Assembly (NCBI GenBank): GCA_027489375.1
Contig: JAIXZW010000021.1
Location: 186,001-250,000 of the forward strand
DNA length: 64,000 nucleotides
Direction of reading: 5' to 3'
Source: Paracoccaceae bacterium
GTDB lineage: Bacteria; Pseudomonadota; Alphaproteobacteria; Rhodobacterales; Rhodobacteraceae
In this document: piece by piece, positions 50,184 through 59,170 of the stretch
Layout: each line of letters opens with the position of its first letter
How positions within the stretch are numbered: position 1 is the first letter of the stretch
Notes under the pieces: generated by a model
Seen by the model: only the letters and a program-made list of their open reading frames with translations
Database searches by the model: none
Told to the model about the DNA's origin: nothing
Translations under genes and position numbers: made by a program

Positions 50184-50651
50184 ATGGTGCGGCGGGCGGT
50201 GGAGTTGGTCAGGCGGATGATGGGACAGGGTGGAGTTCGTGCTGCGGTCGCACTGGTTTCCGTTACGGTCTGTCTTGCCCTGGGCGGGTGGTATTTCCTT
50301 GGCCGCCAAGAGGTTGACCTGTCGCTGTCCAAAGCTACCGAGGCCGGTCTTTACCGTATCGCCATCGCCCCCGAAACCGAGCCGTTTCATCGCGAGGTGA
50401 TGCATGCCTGGGTGTTCACCCTGACCGACAGGTCGGGAAAGCCCGTGGAGGGGGCCGAGATTACCGTTGGCGGCGGCATGCCCGGGCATGGCCACGGTCT
50501 TCCCACGTTGCCCCGGCAGACGCGCCAACTGCCCGGCGGGCGCTACGAGATCGACGGGTTCCGCTTTACCATGGCGGGCCTGTGGGTGCTGGATGTCAGG
50601 GTGCGGTCCGGCCTCGGCGAGGACAGGGCCATGTTCAATCTGTCGCTATGA
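50184..50651 (+). CDS. YtkA-like periplasmic protein with membrane anchor
   Basis: 155 residues. One N-terminal membrane helix (VRAAVALVSVTVCLALGGWYFLG) anchors a periplasmic immunoglobulin-like domain with AWVFTLTDRSGKPVEGAEITV, GGGMPGHGHGLPT and YEIDGFRFTMAGLWVLDV. This is the YtkA/FixH-like pattern. GMPGHGHGLPT carries a Met/His cluster that may bind copper. It overlaps the di-haem peroxidase gene by four bases (ATGA), so the two work together. The start at 50184 has no clear Shine-Dalgarno. The ATG pair at 50217 is an alternative. Confidence 0.75.
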   Translation: MVRRAVELVRRMMGQGGVRAAVALVSVTVCLALGGWYFLGRQEVDLSLSKATEAGLYRIAIAPETEPFHREVMHAWVFTLTDRSGKPVEGAEITVGGGMPGHGHGLPTLPRQTRQLPGGRYEIDGFRFTMAGLWVLDVRVRSGLGEDRAMFNLSL

Positions 50652-51880
50652 GGGGATTTGGTCGATCCATTCCGGGGGTGCTGCTGGCCCTTGCCATCTG
50701 TGTTCCGGCGTTTGCCGACTCGCAGGACGAACCGCCGCCCCCGTCGCCCAGCGGTGCCTTTGGCGAGGACGAGGCCGATCTGGCCGCGCGTCTTGTGATC
50801 AATTCGCTTGGCCTTGCCCCCGACGATCCGTCGAACGCCCATGACGACGACCCGCGTGCGGCGGCATTGGGAGAGCGGCTGTTCAACGATCCCCGACTGA
50901 GCCGGAATGGCGCGGTGTCCTGCGCCTCGTGTCATGATGCGGCGCGGGAGTTTCAGGACGGGCTGCCGCTTGGACAGGGGATCGGGGTCGCGAACCGGCG
51001 GACGATGCCGCTCGAGGGGGTGGCTTGGAACACGTGGTTCTTCTGGGACGGTCGCAAGGACAGCCTGTGGTCGCAGGCGCTTGCGCCTTTGGAAAATCCG
51101 GTGGAGCACGGGGCGGACCGGACTGCGCTGGTTCAGGTGATGGCTGCGGATTACGCGCGGGATTACGTGGCGGTGTTCGGTCCATTTCCCGATTGGGGCG
51201 ACCTGCCACGGCATGCGGGTCCGTTGGGCGATGCGACGGCCATCGCGCAATGGCAGGCGATGCCCGAGGCGGACCAACGCGCCGTCAACGAGGTTTTCGC
51301 CAACATTGGCAAGGCCATTGCCGCCTATGAGCGGGGTCTGGTGCCAAAGGGGTCGCGGCTTGATCGCTATTTGCGTGTCGAGTTCGGCGGGATCGAGGGT
51401 GCCAAGGGTGCGCTGACCGCGGACGAGGAGCATGGGCTTGAAATCTTTGCGGGCAAAGGGCGCTGCATTTCCTGCCATCAGGGTCCAAGGCTGACGGACG
51501 GGTTCTTTCACAATACCGGCGTGCCTTCGGTGGCGGGTCTGCCCGCGGATGCGGGGCGGCTGGCCGCGCTGGACCAGATCGAGGCGGACCCTTTCAATTG
51601 TCTTGGCCCCTTTAGCGACGCCCCGGCCGAGGCCTGTGGCGAATTGCGCTTCCTCCTGCGGGATCCGAAGGCGCTGGCGCGGGCCTTCAAGACCCCGTCG
51701 TTACGGGGCGTGGGGCGGCGCGCGCCATACATGCATGCGGGCCAGTTCGCCACGCTGGACGAGGTGGTGCGCCATTACGATGCTGCGCCCGCCGCCGAAG
51801 CGGGGCAGACGGAATTGAAGCCGATCAGGCTGGACGAGCAGGAAATCAAGGCGTTGGTGGCGTTTCTCGAGGTGCTGTGA
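50648..51880 (+). CDS. Di-haem cytochrome c peroxidase/MauG-family protein
   Basis: 410 residues with a signal peptide (GVLLALAICVPAFA). Two haem-attachment motifs are visible, SCASCHD (about residue 98) and RCISCHQG (about 278), the spacing of bacterial di-haem peroxidases. KTPSLRGVGRRAPYMHAG near the end contains the usual methionine-histidine axial region. Such proteins reduce peroxide or, as MauG, oxidise a partner protein. Because it is coupled to a YtkA-like protein and not to methylamine genes, its substrate is open. It is exported to the periplasm. Confidence 0.88.
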   Translation: MRGFGRSIPGVLLALAICVPAFADSQDEPPPPSPSGAFGEDEADLAARLVINSLGLAPDDPSNAHDDDPRAAALGERLFNDPRLSRNGAVSCASCHDAAREFQDGLPLGQGIGVANRRTMPLEGVAWNTWFFWDGRKDSLWSQALAPLENPVEHGADRTALVQVMAADYARDYVAVFGPFPDWGDLPRHAGPLGDATAIAQWQAMPEADQRAVNEVFANIGKAIAAYERGLVPKGSRLDRYLRVEFGGIEGAKGALTADEEHGLEIFAGKGRCISCHQGPRLTDGFFHNTGVPSVAGLPADAGRLAALDQIEADPFNCLGPFSDAPAEACGELRFLLRDPKALARAFKTPSLRGVGRRAPYMHAGQFATLDEVVRHYDAAPAAEAGQTELKPIRLDEQEIKALVAFLEVL

Positions 51881-51964
51881 GAGCGCTTCGCCGCTGCTTT
51901 GGGACGATGAGGTCGTGACGCCGGGATGCGGTTCGCGGAAAGAAGTAGAAGAAGGAAGACGAAG

Positions 51965-52228
51965 ATGACGGTGAAACTCACATGGGCGCGCGCGGGTATT
52001 CCGGCGTTGCTGCTGCTGTCGGCTCTGGCGGTTGCGGGCTGCAAGGAAGACAAGGACGAGGCGACTGCCGAGACGCCCGCTGCGGCGGCGGCGGATTGCG
52101 AGGACGGGGCCAACAAGATGTTCGCTGACGACAAGGCGGCGCAGGCCGAAAAGTTCGACAAATGCATGACCAAGAAGCTTGGCGCGGACTGGCAGGAAAA
52201 GAATCCCGAACTGAAACCCGCCGAGTAA
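51965..52228 (+). CDS. Small lipoprotein with two further cysteines
   Basis: 87 residues. A lipoprotein signal (WARAGIPALLLLSALAVAGC, lipobox LAVAGC) is followed by a charged Ala-rich linker, then ADCEDGANKMFADDKAA and KFDKCMTKKLGADWQ, where the two cysteines may form a disulphide in a helical hairpin. Start at 51965 (MTVKLT) behind GAAGGAAG. It lies between the peroxidase and sulfatase-family genes in the same direction. Function unknown. Confidence 0.72.
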   Translation: MTVKLTWARAGIPALLLLSALAVAGCKEDKDEATAETPAAAAADCEDGANKMFADDKAAQAEKFDKCMTKKLGADWQEKNPELKPAE

Positions 52229-52267
52229 GTGGCCGCGACCGCGTCCGGCGCGGCATGTCAGGATGAG

Positions 52268-53821
52268 ATGATGAAGAAGAATAGTCCCCTGTTGACCTAT
52301 CTGGGCGCCGTGGCGCTGGTTGCATCACTTGCCATGGTTGCGGCCTTTGCCGCCGTCATCTCGTGGTTCGATATGGTTTGCTTCGGTTTCGTGCTGCTTG
52401 TGTTCCTGTGGTTCTGCCGCAAGCTGTTCAACCTCCTTGAACGCAAGGGCGCGATGGCTGCGGTGGCGGTGCTGGTGTTCCTTGGCAGCATCTTCCTGTT
52501 CCACAACCTTTATCTGTACGTCATCAGCTTGCCGTCCGGGTCGACGTGGAAGATCCTTGCGGTTCTTGCCGCCCTGTCGCTTGTCGGGACGGTCGGTGTC
52601 GTGGCGGGAACGGCGCGGCTGGGCGGCCGGCGGGCGATGGCGGCTGCCGCTGTGCTTGGCCTGCTGGTTCCGGCCTATCCGGTCTACATGGCGCAGGGCG
52701 AGAACGCCCAAAGCCAGGGGGTCCGGCAGACGAGCCTTGCCGAGAATGCGGTCGATCCGGCCTATAACGTGGCCAAATATACCCGCCCGATCATCTTCAA
52801 ACGCAAGCCCAACGTCTACCTTCTCGGTCTGTCGGCAGGAACGGCGGAATCGATCCTCAAAGCCCATCTCGGGCTCGAGCAATCGCCGCTGAGCGCCTAT
52901 ATGCGCGAGGCGGGGTTCCGGACGTTTCACAACGTCTTTACCGAAGCGCAACTGACGCGGATGGCCTATGACCTCATCCTGTCGATGCACCGTGACCTTT
53001 ACTTCACGCTAAGCAGCAAGGACCGGGGGACGATGCTGTCGGGCAACATCCCCAGCCCGCTCTACACCATCTTCCGTGACAACGGGTACGAGGTAAGCAC
53101 GCTTGCCGAGGCGGCGAAATTCGGGATCAAGGGGGCATTCGTCGACCGCTACGAGGTGGCGGTCGAAGCTTCGCTCTGCAACTTCCATTTCCTGCCGCAT
53201 GACATCAAATCGACGATGTTCCTTGGTGGCTGCGATGTGCGGAAACTGTTCAACAGGTGGTCGAAAGAGAAGAGCGAGTCTATCTTCGATTTCCAGATCG
53301 CGCGGTTGGAAGAGATCAAGCAGAGCGACAAGCCGCAATTGGTCTTCCTGCACATGCGCCCGCCCTATCACTATCGCGGGGAAAAGATGGCGGGGCCGGA
53401 TTTCGACAAGGTGGCATCGTTCAAGGCACAGTCCGAAAAGTTTCTTGCCCAAGCGGCCGAGAACCTGCGGCGGGTGATGGACGAGATCGTCAAGGACGAT
53501 CCCAGCGCCATCGTGCTGGCCTTTGGCGATCACGGGCTGAGCTTGTCGGCGACGCCTTCGAACGGGGAGTTGAACGACTTCTTCGTCAAGGACCGTTACG
53601 CGGTGCTGGGTGGCGTGCATCCGGCCAACGCCTGTGCCGACTATTTCCCGAAGGCGGGCGAGTATCCTTTTGTGACGACATCGCAGCTCGTCTCGGACCT
53701 TGTTTCGTGCCTGTCGGAGGGCGGCGACCCCTATCCGCCGGGTTACAGCCATCTTGGCATCTTCGGGCAGGAGACCTTTGACTTTGCGCCCTATGCCTAT
53801 GAACCCGTCGAAGGCCGATGA
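52268..53821 (+). CDS. Membrane-anchored sulfatase/alkaline phosphatase-fold protein
   Basis: 517 residues. Five or so N-terminal membrane helices (to about residue 145) lead to a periplasmic domain with a sulfatase-like end (AIVLAFGDHGLSLSATPSNG, followed by a YAVLGGVHPANAC segment). The classical nucleophile motif (C/S-x-P-x-R, or the Thr of phosphoethanolamine transferases) is not clear. KPNVYLLGLSAGTAESIL is where it would be expected, and Ser or Thr there could serve. The likely role is transfer or hydrolysis of phosphate or sulfate groups on glycans or lipids. The first ATG of a pair (52268/52271) is annotated. Confidence 0.72.
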   Translation: MMKKNSPLLTYLGAVALVASLAMVAAFAAVISWFDMVCFGFVLLVFLWFCRKLFNLLERKGAMAAVAVLVFLGSIFLFHNLYLYVISLPSGSTWKILAVLAALSLVGTVGVVAGTARLGGRRAMAAAAVLGLLVPAYPVYMAQGENAQSQGVRQTSLAENAVDPAYNVAKYTRPIIFKRKPNVYLLGLSAGTAESILKAHLGLEQSPLSAYMREAGFRTFHNVFTEAQLTRMAYDLILSMHRDLYFTLSSKDRGTMLSGNIPSPLYTIFRDNGYEVSTLAEAAKFGIKGAFVDRYEVAVEASLCNFHFLPHDIKSTMFLGGCDVRKLFNRWSKEKSESIFDFQIARLEEIKQSDKPQLVFLHMRPPYHYRGEKMAGPDFDKVASFKAQSEKFLAQAAENLRRVMDEIVKDDPSAIVLAFGDHGLSLSATPSNGELNDFFVKDRYAVLGGVHPANACADYFPKAGEYPFVTTSQLVSDLVSCLSEGGDPYPPGYSHLGIFGQETFDFAPYAYEPVEGR

Positions 53822-53854
53822 CCGGGAAGTGACACGACCGGGCAGTGACGCAAG

Positions 53855-53883
53855 GGTCCGGTGCAGGGATGCGCCGGACCTTT
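53855..53883 (+). terminator. Rho-independent terminator after sulfatase-family gene
   Basis: GGTCCGG (53855-53861), 12-base loop, CCGGACC (53874-53880), TTT. It lies 33 bases after the stop codon. Confidence 0.65.
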
Positions 53884-54043
53884 GGCGCTTCGGGGAGGGG
53901 CCAGCCTTGGTGGCGACACCACAGCAAGCCTTTGCGGCATCGGGCCGCTGCGCGCTTGGCTGCGCCCTGTTTGCCGTGGGGGTCGTGATCCGTCCCTGCG
54001 CCGAGATCGTGCGCGACGCGCAGCTTTGCCTCGTGCAAGCGCT

Positions 54044-54580
54044 TTACGGGCGCGCTATCGCAGCCATGCGCTTGATCGCCCGATGCAATGCGACGCGCAC
54101 CGCGCCCTCGGTCATGCCGAGACGCTCGCCTACCGTCGCCGTCCGTTCGTCCTCCAGCTCGATGGCGCGCACGATGTCCGCCGACCGCCGATCCAACCGC
54201 CCGATGAGCGAGGTCACGTCGCGTTCGGCCAAAGGGTCGGGTCCGTCTTCGGCGGCGAGGACGTCCTCGAAATCGGTGATCTGGACGTGGACGGCAGTGC
54301 ATCTTGCACGAAAGGCGTCGACGACCTTGTGCCGGGCGATGGCATAGAGCCAGGGGCGCACCGGTCGTCCGACCTCCCAGGTGTCGCGTTTGCGGTGAAG
54401 GGCGAGGAGGACGTCTTGCAGGATATCCTCGTGGTGTTCGCGGGTCAGATTGCTGCCTTTGGCGCGGATCACGCAGCGCAGGACGGGCGTCGCTATCCGC
54501 AGGAACCGCGCATAGGCGCGACCGTCGCCAGCAATTGCGGCGCGCATCAGCACGGTCCAGTCATCATCGGGAAGCGACAT
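54044..54580 (-). CDS. ECF-type RNA polymerase sigma factor
   Basis: 178 residues. Region 2 has the core-binding and -10 recognition helices (HHEDILQDVLLALHRKRDTW, VRPWLYAIARHKVVDAFRA). Region 4 has the helix-turn-helix (ATVGERLGMTEGAVRVALHRAIKRM). There is no region 3, which defines the extracytoplasmic-function group. Normally an anti-sigma gene lies next to it (in Rhodobacteraceae often a DUF1109 membrane protein), but neither side here shows one. The ATG at 54580 is preferred over the GTG one codon earlier. Confidence 0.88.
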   Translation of the reverse strand: MSLPDDDWTVLMRAAIAGDGRAYARFLRIATPVLRCVIRAKGSNLTREHHEDILQDVLLALHRKRDTWEVGRPVRPWLYAIARHKVVDAFRARCTAVHVQITDFEDVLAAEDGPDPLAERDVTSLIGRLDRRSADIVRAIELEDERTATVGERLGMTEGAVRVALHRAIKRMAAIARP

Positions 54581-54583
54581 CAC

Positions 54584-55072
54584 ATCTGTTTGGTTCGTTC
54601 GGTTCGTGCCGTCGTTATAGCGGTTTCGGGGCGACGTGCAAAAGTCGTTCGCGGGGGGAAAGGACCGGCCATTCCTGCGCGGGCCGGACGATGCAATGCG
54701 TGGCGGCGAGGATCGTTGCCGATCGTCCAGACGCTATGTCCTGCCCCCTGAAAAGCGGTGGAACAGGTCCGTAACGGCTGCGTGGCGCAGGTCGTGGAAC
54801 GTCAGGTCCACGGCTCCCGGTTGCCGCGTCGTGTGGCCCCTTAGGTTTCGGAAACACAGGGCGCGCGATGAGGGGCGGGGGGCTTGCGGCCTGTCTTGCC
54901 GGTTTCACCTTTGCCCAAATACTCTCGGGGGGGTGAGGCGCTTTGCGCCGAGGGGGGCGGAAGGCCCCCCCTTTGTGTCCGGTCGGAAGGCGCGGGGCGG
55001 TTGAAGAAATCGCTTGTCCAAGCCGGAGCGCCCGCTTAGCCCTTGGGGGCTTGATGAAAGGGTGTTGCTGCG
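54584..55072. other. 489-base gap without a supported gene
   Basis: It contains the sigma-factor upstream region (with short CGAACGAACC-type direct repeats on the minus strand) and one family-1 repeat (54914-54971). No frame looks like a protein. Confidence 0.5.
54914..54971 (+). repeat. Family-1 palindromic repeat, diverged forward copy
   Basis: CCAAATACTCTCGGGGG (one transposed pair against AAATATCCTCGGGG), inner stem GGCGC-TTT-GCGCC and a terminal hairpin with GGAAG in place of CAGACG. It shows which positions tolerate change. Confidence 0.75.
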
Positions 55073-55909
55073 GTGTCGATTGGCGTGGTCATGGCCGTGA
55101 TCGGGGCGGCTTTCCTGCATGCGCTGTGGAATGCGCTGATCAAGGTCGGGTCGTCGAAGATCGGCGGGATGGTGATCCTGTCGATCACCGAAATTCCCAT
55201 CGGGCTTGCCATTGCGCTGGCGTCTCCGTGGCCGAAGCCCGAGGTCTGGCCTTGGGTCATCGCGGCGGGGTGCACGCATTTCTTCTACAAGTCCTTCCTG
55301 CTGTTCGCCTATGAGCGCGGCGATCTGAGCCGCGTCTATCCCATCGCGCGGGGGGCGGCGCCGATGGTGGTGGCGGTCGTCGGGTTCTTCTTCCTGAGCG
55401 ATGCGATCACCAGCCACGAATACCTTGGCATTGCGGTGCTTGGCTGCGGTATCGCCCTGATGGCGCGGGGGGTGTTCAGTCAAGCTGAGGACCGCAAGCT
55501 TTTGCCCTTTGCGCTGGGGTCGGCCTGTGCCACGGCGACCTATACGATCATCGACGGCTTGGGTGCGCGGGTGTCGGGGGATGCGGCGGCCTATGTGGCC
55601 TGGGTCTTCGTCGCGGACGGGGTGATCTTTACCACGGTGACGCTGCTCTGGAAGGGGGTTGATGTGCTGCCGCGGGATCGCAAGAGTTGGGGGATGGCGA
55701 CATTCGCCTCGGCGGCGTCTTACGGGTCTTATGCGATTGCGATCTGGGCCATGACCTTTGCGCCCTTGGCCGTGGTTGCTGCGCTGCGCGAGACGTCGAT
55801 CCTGTTTGCCGTGCTGATCGGCTGGCTGGTCTTCGGCGAGAAGATGACGGGCGGCAAGGCGCTGGCGGCGGTGGTGATCGTGGCGGGGGTGCTTTTGACG
55901 CGGCTATGA
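55073..55909 (+). CDS. EamA-family (DMT superfamily) transporter
   Basis: 278 residues with ten predicted membrane helices in two EamA repeats (AVIGAAFLHALWNALIKVG begins the first; AGGVLLTRL-like VAGVLLTRL ends the second). These proteins export metabolites or amino acids. The loop ERGDLSRVYPIARGAAPMVV is typical. The start is the GTG at 55073 (MSIGVVMAV), since no ATG precedes the first helix. Substrate unknown. Confidence 0.82.
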   Translation: MSIGVVMAVIGAAFLHALWNALIKVGSSKIGGMVILSITEIPIGLAIALASPWPKPEVWPWVIAAGCTHFFYKSFLLFAYERGDLSRVYPIARGAAPMVVAVVGFFFLSDAITSHEYLGIAVLGCGIALMARGVFSQAEDRKLLPFALGSACATATYTIIDGLGARVSGDAAAYVAWVFVADGVIFTTVTLLWKGVDVLPRDRKSWGMATFASAASYGSYAIAIWAMTFAPLAVVAALRETSILFAVLIGWLVFGEKMTGGKALAAVVIVAGVLLTRL

Positions 55910-55922
55910 GCGCCGCGCCGTT

Positions 55923-56630
55923 TCACGCCACGCGGTTCACGGCCCGCTCGGGGATGATCTGTTGCGCGATGCCTGCGAAGGTCAGGTAGAGCGAGGTGAT
56001 CACCAGCCCCCAATGCGCCCAGCTTTGCGGCCAGAAATCGACCCATGCCGCCCAGCCGGCGAAGAAGACCCATGCGATGGCCATCGGCAGCGAGACGTTG
56101 CGCCAGCGCTTCGTGCGGGTGGGGTGGATGAATTTGAGGTTGGTGAACATCCCCACCGTCAGCGCGATCACCACGGCGAGGATCACCAGCCAATGCGGGT
56201 GCAGCGCGAAGAGGACCAGAATGACCATGTTCCAGCAGGCGGGGAAGCCTGCGAAGCTTTTGTCCTTGGTCTTCATGCGGGTGTCGGCGAAGTAGACGAC
56301 CGAGCCATAGGTGATCGCGATGATCGCGAGCCATCCGGTCCAGCCCGGCAGCAGGCCCGATTTGAACAGGGCAAAGGCGGGGATGAAGACGTAAGTCAGG
56401 TAATCGACGATCAGGTCCATGAGGACGCCGTCATAGGTCGGCCAGTTCTTTTGCGTGTCGTAGCGGCGGGCGAGCGGGCCGTCGATCCCGTCGACGAAGA
56501 GCGCCACGACGAGCCAGAGGAACATCAGGCTCCATTTGCCTTCGACGGCGGCGAGCATGGCGAACATCGACAGCACCGCGCCGGAGGCGGTGAGAAGATG
56601 GACCGAAAGGGCTTTGAGACGCATATCCAT
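55923..56630 (-). CDS. pcs: Phosphatidylcholine synthase
   Basis: 235 residues. This CDP-alcohol phosphotransferase condenses CDP-diacylglycerol with choline directly to phosphatidylcholine, a one-step route found in alphaproteobacteria that live with or on eukaryotes. The catalytic signature DG-x2-AR-x8-G-x3-D-x3-D is visible as DGIDGPLARRYDTQKNWPTY followed by DGVLMDLIVDY, with all aspartates present. Eight or so membrane helices. Start at 56630 (MDMRLKAL). Distinguished from phosphatidylserine synthase by the YDTQKNWPTYDG segment. Confidence 0.9.
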   Translation of the reverse strand: MDMRLKALSVHLLTASGAVLSMFAMLAAVEGKWSLMFLWLVVALFVDGIDGPLARRYDTQKNWPTYDGVLMDLIVDYLTYVFIPAFALFKSGLLPGWTGWLAIIAITYGSVVYFADTRMKTKDKSFAGFPACWNMVILVLFALHPHWLVILAVVIALTVGMFTNLKFIHPTRTKRWRNVSLPMAIAWVFFAGWAAWVDFWPQSWAHWGLVITSLYLTFAGIAQQIIPERAVNRVA

Positions 56631-56714
56631 GACGCCTTGGATTGCATGGATTTTCCCCTCGCGCAATCCGCTAGGGGCGGGGTGATGCTTTTGCGCCGCC
56701 TGCTTTCTGCGCCC

Positions 56715-56742
56715 GCCCTTGAGTATTTGGGCCAAGGTGAAA
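56715..56742 (-). repeat. Family-1 repeat, truncated reverse copy
   Basis: Only CCCTTGAGTATTTGGGCC and the linker AAGGTGAAAG remain. The terminal hairpin is missing. It lies between pcs and xerC. Confidence 0.55.
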
Positions 56743-56765
56743 GGGGGCAGGGACAGGGTGCCGTG

Positions 56766-57713
56766 TCAGGCGCGGGGGTGGGCGGAGGCGTAGACCTCCA
56801 TCAGGCGGGCGGCGTCCACGGCGGTGTAGGCCTGGGTGGTGGAGAGCGAGGCGTGGCCGAGGAGTTCCTGGATCGCCCGCAGGTCGCCGCCCGCGGCGAG
56901 GAGGTGGGTGGCGAAGCTGTGGCGCAGCGCATGGGGGGTGGCCGTGGCCGGAAGGCCGAGTTGCATGCGCGCTTTCTCCATCACCGCCTGCACGAGGCGT
57001 GGGTTGAGCGGGCCGCCGCGCGTGCCGCGAAAGAGCGGGTCGGCGGGGGCAAGGTCGAAGGGGCAGAGGCGGACGTATTCGGCCACCGCTTCACGCGCGA
57101 CGGGGAGGACGGGGACGAGCCGTTCCTTGCCGCCCTTGCCCGTGATGCGGAGCACTTCGGGCAGGGGGTGGGCGGCGGCGGCGAGGCCCAAGGCTTCGGA
57201 GATGCGCAAGCCGCAGCCGTAGAGCAGCGTCAGGACGGCGCGGTCGCGGGCGGCGACCCAGGGTTCGGCGGATTGGTCGGCGGCGGTGTCGATGATGTCG
57301 GACGCGCCGTCGATCGAGAGCGGGCGCGGCAGTTTGCGGCGGAACTTCGGGCCACGAGCGGAGAGCACGGCGGTGGCATCCGTGCCATTCGTGCGGTCGG
57401 CGGTCCATGCGGTGAAGCCCTTGACCGCCGAGAGGGCGCGGGCGAGCGAGCGTGCCCCCACGCCACGGGCGCGTTCATGGGCCATCCATGCCCGCAAATC
57501 GCCAAGCGGGATGGAGGCGAGCGCCGCCATGCCTTCGGTCCCGCCGCGATGCTGCGCGAGAAAGGCGAGGTAGCCCGCCACGTCGCGGTTATAGGCGGTG
57601 ATCGTGCGTTCGGACGCGCCGTCGATGGCGCGGAGGTGGCTGAGCCAATTGGAAAGCGCCGCGCTCGCCTGTGGCGAGATCGGCAGGGGGGCTGCCGATG
57701 GGCGGCCCGTCAT
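56766..57713 (-). CDS. xerC: Tyrosine recombinase XerC
   Basis: 315 residues. It resolves chromosome dimers at dif with XerD. The N-terminal SAM-like domain contains LRAIDGASERTITAYNRDVAGYLAFL. The catalytic domain has Arg in GCGLRISEALGL, the His-x-x-Arg in PHALRHSFATHLLAAG, and the nucleophilic tyrosine in GHASLSTTQAYTAVD. The ATG overlaps the DUF484 gene's stop (ATGA). The close link to DUF484 is a common arrangement for xerC. Confidence 0.92.
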   Translation of the reverse strand: MTGRPSAAPLPISPQASAALSNWLSHLRAIDGASERTITAYNRDVAGYLAFLAQHRGGTEGMAALASIPLGDLRAWMAHERARGVGARSLARALSAVKGFTAWTADRTNGTDATAVLSARGPKFRRKLPRPLSIDGASDIIDTAADQSAEPWVAARDRAVLTLLYGCGLRISEALGLAAAAHPLPEVLRITGKGGKERLVPVLPVAREAVAEYVRLCPFDLAPADPLFRGTRGGPLNPRLVQAVMEKARMQLGLPATATPHALRHSFATHLLAAGGDLRAIQELLGHASLSTTQAYTAVDAARLMEVYASAHPRA

Positions 57714-58408
57714 GACAGCCAGCGGCGCATGGTGCGTTCGAAGACGCCCGCGAAGAAGGCCAGAAGGTCGGTGCCGTGGGTGGGTTTGAAGAGATGCGGG
57801 TCTTCGGCACCGAGCACCAGCATGCCGGGAAGGCGGCCCGCGCCGAAGTCGAGCCGCATGAGCGCTTCGGACCTGATCCAGCCCGCGCGGTCGCCGTAGA
57901 TGCCTGCCGTTCCGGCCGGCATGGTCTGGCGCAGGACAACGGGGCGGAGCGGGATGTTGCGCCCGCCGGAGAGGTAGTCGCCGATGAAGCCCGGTTCGGC
58001 CACGTAGAGCACATCGCCCAGTTTGCGCAGGAGGGCGGGGCTGTCTTCGGGTTGCACCGATTCCAGCACCAGCCGCACGCAATCGACGCGCAGGGTGGCG
58101 GCGACATCCGAGGCGAGGGTTTTCAGGAAATCCTCGAACTCCAGCGGGTCGAGCATTTGCAGGATCGCGCGATGCACCTGATTGGTGCCGGCGAGGTTTT
58201 CGTAGGCGGCGGCGATGACGGAGCGGTGGGTGTCTTCCAGCCGGTCGAGGCGGTTTTCGAGACGCTCCATCGCGATGCCGCGCAGGTCGACGATATTGGC
58301 ACCCATCGCACGGTCGTTGGCGGCGATGAGGGCGGCCATCACGTCGCGGTCTTCAAGCAAAAGCTCCGGCTCTGCCAGAAGCCGGTCGCGCAAATCCTGT
58401 TCGATCAT
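57710..58408 (-). CDS. DUF484 family protein
   Basis: 232 residues. DUF484/YigA-like, with a GAF-type fold: AANDRAMGANIVDLRGIAMERLENRLDRLEDTHRSVIAAAYENLAG, then a C-terminal part with LGAEDPHLFKPTHGTDLLAFFAGVFERTMRRWL. Its position directly before xerC is widely conserved, but its role (perhaps as regulator or partner of XerC) is not established. It overlaps xerC by four bases. Confidence 0.88.
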   Translation of the reverse strand: MIEQDLRDRLLAEPELLLEDRDVMAALIAANDRAMGANIVDLRGIAMERLENRLDRLEDTHRSVIAAAYENLAGTNQVHRAILQMLDPLEFEDFLKTLASDVAATLRVDCVRLVLESVQPEDSPALLRKLGDVLYVAEPGFIGDYLSGGRNIPLRPVVLRQTMPAGTAGIYGDRAGWIRSEALMRLDFGAGRLPGMLVLGAEDPHLFKPTHGTDLLAFFAGVFERTMRRWLS

Positions 58409-58458
58409 TGAGGCACTGCCCGTCTTGTTCTTGTGATTTGCGCGACCTTAGCAGGAAA

Positions 58459-59112
58459 TCAGATGATTTTCTGCCCCGTTTTCGCCCAGTCGGCCATGAA
58501 TTGTTCAAGGCCCTTGTCGGTGAGGATGTGATTGGCCATCGACTTGATCACCGAAGGCGGCGCGGTCATCACGTCGGCCCCGATCAGGGCGCAATCCTTG
58601 GCGTGGTTCACGGTGCGGATGGAGGCGGCGAGGATCTGCGTCTCGAAGCCGTAATTGTCGTAGATCGTGCGGATGTCGCCGATCAGGTCCAGCCCGTCGA
58701 GGTTGATGTCATCCAGACGCCCGATGAAGGGCGAGATGAAGGTGGCACCGGCCTTGGCGGCGAGAAGGGCTTGGTTGGCCGAGAAGCAGAGGGTCACGTT
58801 GACCATCTTGCCTTCGCCCGACAGCACCTTGCAGGTCTTGAGGCCGTCCCATGTCAGCGGCACCTTGACGGCGATGTTGGGCGCGATCTCGGCCAGTTTG
58901 CGGCCCTCGGCGATCATCTCGTCGGCTTTGAGCGCCACGACTTCGGCCGAGACGGGGCCGGAGACGATGGAGCAGATTTCCTTGGTCACTTCGAGGATGT
59001 TGCGACCCGATTTCAGGATCAGCGAGGGGTTCGTCGTGACGCCATCGACCATGCCGAGGTCATTGAGTTCGGAGATGGCGGCCACATCGGCGGTGTCCAC
59101 AAAGAATTTCAT
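58459..59112 (-). CDS. fsa: Fructose-6-phosphate aldolase/transaldolase (TalC-type)
   Basis: 217 residues, the short form of transaldolase. [20 protein letters not shown] starts the barrel, [13 protein letters not shown] follows, and the Schiff-base lysine lies in [13 protein letters not shown]. The end VDIMTAP-like [24 protein letters not shown] is typical. It can either split fructose-6-phosphate or act as transaldolase in the pentose phosphate pathway, and sequence alone does not decide. It is divergent from priA, with tandem repeats between them. Confidence 0.9.
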   Translation of the reverse strand: MKFFVDTADVAAISELNDLGMVDGVTTNPSLILKSGRNILEVTKEICSIVSGPVSAEVVALKADEMIAEGRKLAEIAPNIAVKVPLTWDGLKTCKVLSGEGKMVNVTLCFSANQALLAAKAGATFISPFIGRLDDINLDGLDLIGDIRTIYDNYGFETQILAASIRTVNHAKDCALIGADVMTAPPSVIKSMANHILTDKGLEQFMADWAKTGQKII

Positions 59113-59170
59113 CGGCGCGGTCCTTATGGGTTGCGGGGGTTCGGCCCCGCGTTTACCCCAAAGCGGTGGC

